Assembly (NCBI GenBank): GCA_029561255.1
Contig: JAKQJH010000097.1
Coordinates: forward strand, 1 to 44,637
Source: Bacteroidota bacterium
Lineage (GTDB): Bacteria; Bacteroidota; Bacteroidia; Chitinophagales; Chitinophagaceae
DNA length: 44,637 nt
Reading direction: 5' to 3'
Notes under the pieces: model-generated
The model's input: only the letters and a program-made list of their open reading frames with translations
The model's database searches: none
Told to the model about the DNA's origin: nothing
Position numbers and translations under genes: made by a program
In this document: piece by piece, positions 7,736-15,352 of the stretch
Position numbering within the stretch: the stretch's first letter is position 1
How the letters are laid out: the number at the start of each line of letters is the position of its first letter

Positions 7736-7747
7736 CCCAAACGGATA
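7566..7747 (-). repeat. RHS core-end repeat, copy 4 of 4
   Basis: The same unit as the other copies but longer, because a REP-like sequence at 7682-7707 is inserted. The insertion is bracketed by GGTAC on both sides, which may be a short target duplication. The reading frame is preserved. Confidence 0.9.
7682..7707. repeat. REP-like insertion inside RHS module 4
   Basis: The sequence CCTTCGGCGCTGCTCAGGGT followed by GACAG matches the widespread bacterial repeat of the form (GA)CTTCG...GCTCAGGGTGACA. A related sequence sits in the SAM riboswitch at 34825-34870. Here it adds codons SVTLSSAEG to the RHS core end without breaking the frame. Confidence 0.7.
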
Positions 7748-7858
7748 CTACCGGATTTGGCTGAGAGCTTGTACTGGCTTTATTTTTCAAAGATCTATGT
7801 CTGTTAAATTTATGCAGAAAATGCCAAAAAATAGATGGTTTTGGTACTGTCTTTTGGG

Positions 7859-8923
7859 TCAAATCGGAGCCGTTTCTGGTGATATAAGTAGTCTGTGCGC
7901 TTCACTGACTTTTTTGTTCAGGTAATCCTGTGAAATGACTACATAGCGGTAAAACTCCTTACTGCCAGGTGCGTGTCCGGAAATACGTCTTACTGCATTC
8001 TCATCAACGCCGAGCATTAAAAGCGTGGTTATTGCGGTGCGCCGCATCGTATGTGCCGTGATATGGTCATAAAAGCGGTAGGTTTTGCCTTCCCGGGTTT
8101 TGATTTCTACCCGTTCTCCCCGCTTCAGCCGGTATTTTGGATGATAATAGTCCCAACCAGCCGCCTTTATCAGCAATTTAACCTGTTTATTGAAATTGGT
8201 ACCGGATATTCCGGGTAAAAGGTATCCGGCCCTGTTCTTTTTCAAACGGCTTAATGCGGTAAGGGCATAGGGTGGGAGGGGAATGGAAACCTCGGTTCCG
8301 GTTTTCCGTGTATTCAGGATCAGCGAGGTCTCCGGGCCGTTCACTTTCAGGTTCGTCTTTTTTAGTTGTATAAGATCCTGAAATCGTAGTCCGACCGTAC
8401 AGCCAAATATAAACAGGTCTTTTGTTTTGTGAAGTACAGGTGAAAGTGACTGCTCAAATTCCTTGTCGGCGATCAGAAACCGGAGTTGTTCCGGGGAAAT
8501 GATAACAGGGGTAAAACTCTCCCTGGGTACGCGAAAGGATTGGTAAAAATCCCCTACCGGAAGTCCTTTATGTACCGACAGATATCTCAGGAAGGTCTTC
8601 AGGTGCTTAAGCACAGCTCCGGCATAATTATCATAGCTTTTTTGATGCTGGTAGAGAAAGTCCAGAAATTGATGGTATTTCTTATTCCAGTATTTTCTGG
8701 TTTTTTCCTGTTGCCGGGGAGTTATCCTGGCACAGAGCAGGATTTCAAGACTTTCACCGGTGTATTTTTCAAATGCTGCTACTAACCGGCAGGTGATCTC
8801 ATATTGCCGGATGGTCGTTTTCCTGATTTTTTTGCCCGAAGGCATCAGGCGGCGGCCTGTGCGTGAAGCGTTTATGAATTTTCTGAATTCAGGAAGAAAC
8901 AGCAGCTGATCATTTTTAGCCAT
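7859..8923 (-). CDS. Tyrosine recombinase / phage-type integrase
   Basis: A 354-residue site-specific recombinase. The N-terminal half (30-130) is the helical SAM-like core-binding region (KTTIRQYEITCRLVAAFEKY). The C-terminal catalytic domain has the expected set: Arg180 (GLRFQDL), Lys207 (TRKTG), His291-x-x-Arg294 (HTMRR), His317 (SGHAPGSKEF) and probable nucleophile Tyr327 (YRYVVIS). It is complete and probably active. It is the last gene of a four-gene minus-strand group starting at 9803, whose first gene encodes an excisionase-like HTH protein. Together they resemble the recombination module of a small integrative element in Bacteroidota. It ends only about 110 bp from orphan RHS module 4. 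A degenerate tRNA end at 10196 could mark one attachment site. Confidence 0.9.
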   Translation of the reverse strand: MAKNDQLLFLPEFRKFINASRTGRRLMPSGKKIRKTTIRQYEITCRLVAAFEKYTGESLEILLCARITPRQQEKTRKYWNKKYHQFLDFLYQHQKSYDNYAGAVLKHLKTFLRYLSVHKGLPVGDFYQSFRVPRESFTPVIISPEQLRFLIADKEFEQSLSPVLHKTKDLFIFGCTVGLRFQDLIQLKKTNLKVNGPETSLILNTRKTGTEVSIPLPPYALTALSRLKKNRAGYLLPGISGTNFNKQVKLLIKAAGWDYYHPKYRLKRGERVEIKTREGKTYRFYDHITAHTMRRTAITTLLMLGVDENAVRRISGHAPGSKEFYRYVVISQDYLNKKVSEAHRLLISPETAPI

Positions 8924-8968
8924 TTTCCAGATAAAATATACATCTTATGGCTAGCGGAAGATGATCAA

Positions 8969-9169
8969 TTAAGGATTTTGTTGCGATTTTTCTTTTTCCC
9001 GGTGAGTCAGTATTGAATAGACCACCAGTCCAATAATTAATCCACCGATAGTACAGGCAATCACCATTGTCCAGGGGTTTGTTACTTTATTTGATTCCTG
9101 ATTAGCTGTTATGCTTTCAAGGTATTGCAATCTATCAGCCAGACTTATTTCCCGGAGTTGAATTTCCAT
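8969..9169 (-). CDS. Small single-pass membrane protein
   Basis: A 66-residue protein with a short amphipathic N-terminus (SLADRLQYLESI), one clear membrane helix (MVIACTIGGLIIGLVVYSIL, residues 35-54) and a charged tail (THREKEKSQQ). It overlaps the upstream zinc-ribbon gene by 25 bp and lies 45 bp before the integrase start, so it is almost certainly co-transcribed. I do not recognise a family. Small membrane proteins are common in integrative elements, but no function can be assigned from sequence. Confidence 0.6.
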   Translation of the reverse strand: MEIQLREISLADRLQYLESITANQESNKVTNPWTMVIACTIGGLIIGLVVYSILTHREKEKSQQNP

Positions 9170-9513
9170 ACTATTAAATTGTTATTAAGTTCTAAATAAT
9201 AGCCATAAAGGCCAATCAATTTGAATAGCCTTTTTTTAGTATCAATGTATTCACCGGTGGAGATACCAAAATTAAAATTCAGTGCTATGAGATCATTTCC
9301 GTTTATCGGCTTTTTAAGTGCAGCCATCTGGTACATAGTGGCGAGAATATTTTCTGCACGTTTTATTTCTGCCGCTGGTTTTTTTATTTGTTCATAATGG
9401 GCACAGCTCCGGAGTTTCTTGGCTTCATAGTAACAGGCATCAGAACAATACCTGGCCGTTTTTTTTCTTTTAATAGGTATTTCGCTTCCACATGATTTTA
9501 ATGCACATTTCAT
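9145..9513 (-). CDS. Small zinc-ribbon protein of an integrase cassette
   Basis: A 122-residue protein. The N-terminus has paired cysteines, MKCALKSC and ARYCSDACYYEAKK, forming a CxxxxC...CxxxC zinc-binding ribbon. The remainder is helical and then beta-rich (LFKLIGLYGYYLELNNNLIV). Its ATG overlaps the stop of the upstream HTH gene as TGATG, which implies translational coupling. A zinc ribbon beside an HTH protein and an integrase suggests a DNA-binding accessory or regulator of the element, but that is inferred from context only. Confidence 0.65.
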   Translation of the reverse strand: MKCALKSCGSEIPIKRKKTARYCSDACYYEAKKLRSCAHYEQIKKPAAEIKRAENILATMYQMAALKKPINGNDLIALNFNFGISTGEYIDTKKRLFKLIGLYGYYLELNNNLIVWKFNSGK

Positions 9514-9803
9514 CAGGATATTTTTAAGGTCGTTCTTACAGCAGGAATTTCATTTTGCTTAATCAGGGTGAGTACATCTGAGAGGCGGTAGAATATCTTA
9601 CCCCCCAGCTTTGAGAAGGTAATAAACCCTCTTTCCCGCCAATTAGCCGTGGTTCTTTTTGAGACTTTTAGCATTTCCCTCAGGCTGACATCGTCAATGA
9701 TCACCTCCTCTGGCGGTCGCTGGGCCTGCTGTATTTCTGCACGGATCAGATTCACGAGTTGCTCCAGTTCCGGGATGCTTTTAATTAAATCACGAATTGC
9801 CAT
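9513..9803 (-). CDS. HTH protein, excisionase-like
   Basis: A 96-residue protein. After a helical N-terminus, residues 40-85 form a winged HTH of the MerR/excisionase (HTH_17) kind: VSLREMLKVSKRTTANWRER, then GFITFSKLGGKIFYRLSDV with the typical G-I-x-Y-R wing. Such proteins in Bacteroidota mobile elements act as excisionases or control the integrase operon. It is the first gene of the group ending with the recombinase. Upstream there is a perfect 17 bp palindrome (9974-9990) that could be its operator or an arm-type site; this is speculative. Confidence 0.8.
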   Translation of the reverse strand: MAIRDLIKSIPELEQLVNLIRAEIQQAQRPPEEVIIDDVSLREMLKVSKRTTANWRERGFITFSKLGGKIFYRLSDVLTLIKQNEIPAVRTTLKIS

Positions 9804-9973
9804 AGTTTGATAATTGGGTCATTTAATGTCAATTGAACAGTCTGAGTGTAGTACATATCTGTCCAGTTCTCCCGTTTCTCAGAGAATAGTGCCTTTTTGG
9901 CCGCCTAATAATTTTACTTAATAGGCGGGTCACTTTTTCCCATAAAAAAAGGGTATAGCAAAACTGTAGAAGT

Positions 9974-9990
9974 TCAGGTTCAGAACCTGA
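9974..9990. promoter_or_regulatory. Perfect 17 bp palindrome upstream of the HTH-integrase group
   Basis: TCAGGTTC-A-GAACCTGA reads the same on both strands around a central base. It lies 171 bp upstream of the HTH start in otherwise AT-rich sequence. A dimeric regulator could bind it; no direct evidence links it to the HTH protein. A second folded stretch, ACCCTG...CAGGGT with an inner AAATT/AATTT pair, lies at about 10088-10131. Confidence 0.35.
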
Positions 9991-10195
9991 GGATTAAAGA
10001 TTAATATAACTTTAAAAGGTAGTTGTCTCTTGCTTTTGGAGAGGAATTAGAATAGCTTATTTACATACCAAAAGAATGACTATTTTTACCCTGAAATTTA
10101 ACCGGTAGCTGGTAATTTCAGAGACCAGGGTGAAAAGGACAGTTCTTTAATAGTTCAAATTCGCTTATAATCAACTACTTATAGCTCGTCAGGGG

Positions 10196-10221
10196 CAGGG
10201 GTTCATTTCCCTCCCTCTCCG
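10196..10221 (+). other. Degenerate tRNA 3' end, possible attachment-site remnant
   Basis: The sequence GGGGTTCATTTCCC has the form of a T-arm (stem, then a TTC-type seven-base loop). It is followed by TCCCTCTCCG, which would be the 3' acceptor strand and discriminator of a tRNA such as tRNA-Ser (5' GGAGAGG). The T-stem has one mismatch, and there is no matching 5' half nearby, so it is not a working tRNA. Integrases often insert into tRNA 3' ends and leave such fragments, and the integrase cassette lies 400 bp to the left. I did not find the other copy in the window. Confidence 0.35.
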
Positions 10222-10700
10222 CCTTCGCCCTCCGAAGTAATAGCTATGGAGGGCATTTTTTTGAATATTATTGCTAAGAAACAATATAAAAGGGCTACGG
10301 CGGATAAATCCGCTCAGCTCTCATGCCCTCCGGCTATTGCGAAGGAGGGCTTCGCCCTAAAGGTTATCCTTCATTGTTTTCCTTCGCCCTCCGAAGCAAT
10401 AGCTACGGAGGGCATTTTTTTGAATATTATTGCTAAGAAACAATATCAAAGGGCTACGGCGGATAAATTCGCTCAGCTCTCATGCCCTCCGGCTATTGCG
10501 AAGGAGTGTTCGCCCTCCGAAGTTTAAATTTCGGAGGGCTTTTTATTTAATCTTCTTTATAAGAAGATATTCGCAAGGGCTACGGCGGACAAGTCCGTCT
10601 TCGACCTCCGAAGCTTCAGCGAAGGAGGAATCAAAGCCCTCTGGCTATTGCGCAGGAGGGATTCGCCCTCCGAAGCTAAAGCTACGGAGGGCTTTTTATT
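10222..10700. repeat. Stack of GCCCTCCGAAG palindromic repeats
   Basis: Four hairpins of the form GCCCTCCGAAG-(N)-CGGAGGGC, each followed by a T run, lie at 10227-10254, 10386-10413, 10512-10539 and 10665-10692. The first two belong to a direct repeat with a 159 bp period that also contains GAATATTATTGCTAAGAAAC and AGGGCTACGGCGGATAAA. Shorter inverted copies (CCTCCGGCTATTGCGAAGG) lie between them. The hairpins with T runs could stop transcription in either direction, but the stack looks like a clustered intergenic palindrome family, not a single terminator. The open frames through it are products of the repeat. From 10730 to 11388 I see no gene, only AT-rich sequence. Confidence 0.85.
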
Positions 10701-11388
10701 TAATCTGCTTAATAAGGAGCTGGCGGTAATTTCCAGACATGCCGCTCAAACCTGACCCCAAAATCATTTATTTTCTCAAGCATTCGCTCAATTCTTGCCT
10801 TGCAATGACGATACATTAAAAGCCATTTAAATCATAACCGGCATAAACTTTAACCGCATTCCATAATACGGCACCAAAACTTTTACAATTCAAGACTTTT
10901 ACAAACTGGACAGTTGTGAGGATAGAAAGCTTTGGTATCCGGTCAATCAAAATATAAACACAACAAATCTTACAAGTTCCGGGAACAATAATGCACGTAT
11001 AAATACTCAAGAAGCTCATCCTGACTTCATGGCGCTGGTTCCGGGCTGAAGGATTACTTATATACATATACTATGTATTTGAAACGTTGTAGCTTTACAG
11101 GGCATTGGCAGGCGGCAGACACCGCAATGAATTCCAGCCACATCGTCAATGCTTTAACGTTATACGTCATGCCTCGACGAAAAAATAATACGGTGAAGTA
11201 TAAAACCCCTCATACGTTATTTTCTTTTTTATTTAAATATAGATCGTATACATTTTGTTGTTATACTCATCGGGAATAGTAATTCTTTGTCTTGTAGAAC
11301 GAAAGTTGCCTAATCGGCTTCTTATTTGCCAAGCCTTTAGAATTTCCCTAGATGCATGAAATAACAATCACTTTCTAAATTCATAGAA

Positions 11389-13197
11389 ATGAAAAGAAAA
11401 CTCATTCCAATAGCCTTTTTATTGTTAACCAGTTATTTTGGATTTTCACAAACTACTTCAGGGACTTACAATACCGATTTTAACGAAATGACTATTGCTC
11501 AAAATGGCAGCAAGGTTACCGGAACTTACAAGCATCAGAATGGCCGGGTCGAAGGCACTTTGAGTGGACATACGTTAACCGGGTTTTGGTTCCAGAGCAA
11601 TGGTAAAGGAAAGTTGATCTTTGAGTTTAATGCTGATTTTACAGCTTTTACCGGGAAATGGAGTTACAATGACGCTACTCCTTCAAGCAAATGGAACGGA
11701 ACAAGAATTGCAGGGCTTGAAACAAAATCCCAGCCATCACAAACAGCACAACAGGGTTCACAGCCCAAAGCACAAAAAACAGCGACGGCGGCCGCTGCAA
11801 CGAAATCTGCAGATACAAAAGATAATTTAAACAAGGCCGATGTTGCTACAGGCAGTGAATTGCAGAAACAAATCTCATCACAGGTAAAGGGAAACGGAAA
11901 TGAGGCTGAATCAAACAGTACGTCTGCAAATTCAATTAGAAAGCCACTCTCTGAATATGAAAAATCCCTTGTTAAAGAAGCAAAAAGCGATTTAAAAAAA
12001 GCCATCTCGGAAGAGGATATAACTGATACAGAGCGAACAAGGATGGTAGTGAAAAGCGCTAAAACACTCAAAGAATATGGACAGCCGGCCGCTTTTCCCG
12101 ATGGAGATATTCCCTTAAAAACGAGTCGCGAAAAAGAGTACAAAAGGATTAAGGAAGAAGTTGTTTCAGCAAATGACTTACGTAAACTGCTAAGCGAAGC
12201 CCAGCTGGCAGAGAAGATGTCGCTCATTAATTCGATGCAGATAGATATCCTGGAGGAACAAATAAAGATTCTGATTCCCGGGAAAGCACCTTTTGATTTA
12301 TCGAAGGACCTGGTAGGTACTGTTTTTAATATTAGCATTACGGAGGGAATGAGTGGAGGACAGCAACAGGGTGCGAAAGACCTGGTTCAAAAATTCAGGG
12401 ATTTGGCCCTCACCAATGAATTTGTTGCTTATGCCGAAAGGCTCTATTTGCAACAGCAGGATTTGATGAAAAAAGCAGATCTGAATATTGAAAAAGCAAA
12501 AAAATTACAGGCTCAGCTACGAAAGTCCTACCAGGATGCGGAAAATTCGACTTTTACTTTCAGGGAGTTCTCTCCGGCGGGAGCTTCTCCTGCACCCGGG
12601 CCCCGTTCTTCCACAGCATCAAAAGGACAGGGTAAAGGGTTATGGGTATTAGTGAAAACGATTGAGTATGATGGTAAAACTGAACTGGATCACACAAATA
12701 AAAACGGCGTTTACCGGGTAAGTGGAAACAGTTCAGCCGGTGCTTTTATCTATACATGGAAATACCTTGGCAAAGCCGATAACTATTATAACCCGCCATT
12801 GCTGAGCGATGAAAATTCAACTATTAAATGCAACGTGAGCGCGCCTCCTAAAGTAATGGACGCCGGTGAAATTATATCCCTGAAAATTTCAATGTCCTTT
12901 GCTGCTCAAAAGCTTTCCTATTTCACTTCTGGTGCAACTGTTTCAGCAGATTTTGACAAGCCGGATTTAGGCATTGGGTTTGCCAGTGGCTCAAATATTA
13001 GTTTTGTAAATAATGCCGGGAAATCTTCATTTAAAATCAATACACACAAATCGGTTAAGATTTATACTGTAGATGAAATAGTAACGGCGACCGCGCCTGC
13101 AGGAGTTAAAGATATGCGTATTGCAATAAGAGCATCATTCAATCCGGGCGCAAAAATGGGGACTTGTTATATTTATGAATGGAAATACGCCTACTGA
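11389..13197 (+). CDS. Exported protein: N-terminal beta domain, coiled coil, C-terminal beta domain
   Basis: A 602-residue protein with a signal peptide (MKRKLIPIAFLLLTSYFGFS). Residues 22-110 form a beta domain with repeated motifs GTYNTDFNEMTIAQNG, VTGTYKHQNGRVEGTLSG and FTGKWSYN...WNGTRI, which I recall from many uncharacterised Bacteroidota secreted proteins. Residues 115-180 are low-complexity (Gln/Ala/Ser/Lys). Residues 185-385 are mostly helical and charged, probably coiled coil. Residues 410-602 are again beta-rich with a possible Ig-like fold (GTCYIYEWKYAY end). I cannot assign a function. It precedes the caspase-CHAT-metalloprotease genes on the same strand, 177 bp upstream, so it may share their role or be a target. 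Whether it is co-transcribed is unclear. Confidence 0.85.
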   Translation: MKRKLIPIAFLLLTSYFGFSQTTSGTYNTDFNEMTIAQNGSKVTGTYKHQNGRVEGTLSGHTLTGFWFQSNGKGKLIFEFNADFTAFTGKWSYNDATPSSKWNGTRIAGLETKSQPSQTAQQGSQPKAQKTATAAAATKSADTKDNLNKADVATGSELQKQISSQVKGNGNEAESNSTSANSIRKPLSEYEKSLVKEAKSDLKKAISEEDITDTERTRMVVKSAKTLKEYGQPAAFPDGDIPLKTSREKEYKRIKEEVVSANDLRKLLSEAQLAEKMSLINSMQIDILEEQIKILIPGKAPFDLSKDLVGTVFNISITEGMSGGQQQGAKDLVQKFRDLALTNEFVAYAERLYLQQQDLMKKADLNIEKAKKLQAQLRKSYQDAENSTFTFREFSPAGASPAPGPRSSTASKGQGKGLWVLVKTIEYDGKTELDHTNKNGVYRVSGNSSAGAFIYTWKYLGKADNYYNPPLLSDENSTIKCNVSAPPKVMDAGEIISLKISMSFAAQKLSYFTSGATVSADFDKPDLGIGFASGSNISFVNNAGKSSFKINTHKSVKIYTVDEIVTATAPAGVKDMRIAIRASFNPGAKMGTCYIYEWKYAY

Positions 13198-13374
13198 TTT
13201 TTTGTAAATGGCAGTAAAAATTCTTAAACCATTCATAAAAAATGGTATTGAAATTTAGTGTTTCTATTCTCTGTAACTAAATTATTTTGAAACAGCTGGG
13301 ATTTGTGCATGTTATTCAAAAAATACCCTTCCCGTGGTATGGCCGGTTCCGCGTACAACAATATCTTTATTTGT

Positions 13375-15345
13375 ATGAAAAAGAATCTGCTCTGCCTGTT
13401 CCTTTTATGTACCACAGTATTCCACGGCCTTTCCCAGGATAAAATGGCTTTATTGGTGGCCATTGGCCAGTATCCCCCTGCCAGCAGGATCCGGCCGATT
13501 GCGTCTGTTACGGATCTGAAATACCTCAGGACCGCGCTGAATAAACACGGCTTCGCGGATAAGAACATTCAGACATTGATCAATGCCAAAGCCACCAAAC
13601 AGGGAATACTCACCAGTCTGACTGCCATGGCCCGTAAAGCAAAGAAGAACGATATTATCGTACTCAGTTTTGGTTGTCACGGGCAGCAGATCCGCGACCA
13701 GCGTACGGTAGAACTGGGAAAAGATGAAGATGATGGGTATGATGAAGCCCTGGTTCCCTATGATGCGAAAGGCACCTACAGCCCAACCGGCTACCGGGGC
13801 GAAAAACACCTGCGGGATGATGATCTCTATCCGATATTGATGGAGATACGACTGAAAATCGGTAAGGACGGCAGTTTGCTGGTGCTGATCGATGCCTGTC
13901 ATTCGGGTACCGGTACCCGGGCCGATGATTTTCCGGCTTCGAGAGGAGAACCGGTTCCTTTTCCTGATCCGGAAAATCCATATAACGCAGCCGATATTTC
14001 AGATCTCGATAAAAAAGAAACTTTTCTGGACATACAGCCCGATAGTCTTTCCAATATGGTGGTGATCAGCGGCTCGGGTCCGCACCAGATCAATAAACAG
14101 GTCCTGGTAAACAAGGAAGAAGTGGGTTCTCTTTCCTACGGTTTTTATAAGGCCATGAGCGAATTGACAGCCGGTCACGATTATGCGGTTTTATATGAAA
14201 AAATCAAATCTTCCATACAGGCCATTATCCCCGATCAGTTGCCGATGATAGAAGGCAATACCAGCCAGGAAATTTTCAGTGGCCGCTATTTGCCTGTTCG
14301 TGAGAGGAATATTATCCGGGTCGGCTTGAAAGAAGCTGCTTCCAATTCTTCCGATTCCGTTTTCACGTTGAATCGTGGAATGATGGATCAATTGTCCGTT
14401 GGGGTAACAGGTACCATTTACCCGCTTGGTAAAGAAACACCGGTTGCCACCGCTGTTATCCGGAAAACCAGCCATTTCAGCAGTGTAGGGGTGGCTTCCG
14501 TTTTATTAAAGAAATCAGAGACCTACGAATTAAGATTAACAGAAGCGAATTACGGTAACCTGTCAGCTTTGTTGCAATTTGACAAGCAGGATAAGTTGCC
14601 TTCCGGAACGGAGAAACAGGTCCGTAAACTTTTATCTCCCTATGCCTATATTTCATTCAGTGATCAGCGGGCTGATTTTCAGCTTCGCCAATCAGCAACC
14701 GCCACTGGCCGTCAGGTGGAACTTACCGACCGGAACAATCAGTTAGTCTGGTCCGCTCCTCTTACCCCGGCAGATACAGTCGCGGCTGCCGATCAGCTTA
14801 TCCTGATCCGGGGAATAAGGAATGCCTTGCAGGTAAAGTATCTCCGGACAATGCCTGATGGGGGTGAATTGTCTCAATGGGTTACGGCGGAAATACTGGC
14901 GAACAACGGGGGGAGGACCGCCCTGGAATTCACCGAAGGCGACCAGTATACATTGAAACTGGTAAATAACAGTGAGTATAAATTATTCTATACCGTGCTG
15001 GATATTTATCCGGATAATAAAGTGGACGTGCTTTATCCATACAAAGGGAAAGAACCGGCCGATTACAGTATGGAGAAAAAGAATCCTGTAGAACGGAAGT
15101 TGACCGTGAGCAAAGGCTCACCCACCGGTGTGGAGTTCCTGAAGATCATTGTTTCAAAAGAGCCGATGGACCTGCGAGGGGTCTTTGAACAAAAGATTCA
15201 GCGGGATAATATGATGTCTTTCCAGGTGATGCTGGATGATCTTTTCAGCCGGCCTGAAGGGGGAGAAACAGTCAGGGCGGATGTATCCGCGATTAAAATG
15301 GAAGAGATTGGCATTATTACGGTTAATTTCATGATCAGGAAATAA
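13375..15345 (+). CDS. Exported caspase-like (C14) protease with DUF4384-type tail
   Basis: A 656-residue protein. I start it at 13375, not the earlier in-frame ATG at 13303, because that gives a clean signal peptide (MKKNLLCLFLLCTTVFHGLS) ahead of the p20-like domain. The caspase fold runs from about 22 to 290: ALLVAIGQYP, the His102 block LSFGCHGQQIRD and the Cys175 block LVLIDACHSGTGTR, forming the metacaspase-type catalytic dyad. The C-terminal part (about 530-620) has GDQYTLKLVNNSEYKLFYTV and LDIYPDNKVDVLYPY, the DUF4384 pattern often fused to bacterial caspases. Caspases of this type cleave after basic residues as a rule; the actual target here is unknown. The CHAT protease gene follows after 7 bp. 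Export places its action in the periplasm or outside. Confidence 0.9.
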   Translation: MKKNLLCLFLLCTTVFHGLSQDKMALLVAIGQYPPASRIRPIASVTDLKYLRTALNKHGFADKNIQTLINAKATKQGILTSLTAMARKAKKNDIIVLSFGCHGQQIRDQRTVELGKDEDDGYDEALVPYDAKGTYSPTGYRGEKHLRDDDLYPILMEIRLKIGKDGSLLVLIDACHSGTGTRADDFPASRGEPVPFPDPENPYNAADISDLDKKETFLDIQPDSLSNMVVISGSGPHQINKQVLVNKEEVGSLSYGFYKAMSELTAGHDYAVLYEKIKSSIQAIIPDQLPMIEGNTSQEIFSGRYLPVRERNIIRVGLKEAASNSSDSVFTLNRGMMDQLSVGVTGTIYPLGKETPVATAVIRKTSHFSSVGVASVLLKKSETYELRLTEANYGNLSALLQFDKQDKLPSGTEKQVRKLLSPYAYISFSDQRADFQLRQSATATGRQVELTDRNNQLVWSAPLTPADTVAAADQLILIRGIRNALQVKYLRTMPDGGELSQWVTAEILANNGGRTALEFTEGDQYTLKLVNNSEYKLFYTVLDIYPDNKVDVLYPYKGKEPADYSMEKKNPVERKLTVSKGSPTGVEFLKIIVSKEPMDLRGVFEQKIQRDNMMSFQVMLDDLFSRPEGGETVRADVSAIKMEEIGIITVNFMIRK

Positions 15346-15352
15346 TCCAGGT

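Noticed and set aside
10196-10221. Functional tRNA gene
   Set aside because: Only a T-arm and acceptor 3' strand are present; there is no anticodon arm or 5' acceptor strand at the required distance, and the T-loop is degenerate.
10227-10692. CRISPR array from four similar palindromes
   Set aside because: The repeats are 28 bp hairpins at uneven distances (159, 126 and 153 bp), and the sequence between them is itself repeated, unlike spacers.
10246-10729. Two open frames on the plus strand through the palindrome stack
   Set aside because: Their sequences are translations of the GCCCTCCGAAG repeats (repeated NIIAKKQY, CPPAIAKE) and not proteins.
10816-11279. Two short open frames (10816-11067 minus, 11073-11279 plus)
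   Set aside because: Neither shows a domain, a credible composition or a neighbour relationship; the stretch appears to be non-coding.
11664-12338. 224-codon open frame on the minus strand
   Set aside because: It is antisense to the intact exported protein gene 11389-13197 and has a serine/phenylalanine-rich shadow composition.
13303-13374. Upstream start for the caspase gene
   Set aside because: It would put 24 non-hydrophobic residues before a clear signal peptide; the ATG at 13375 gives the expected exported form.
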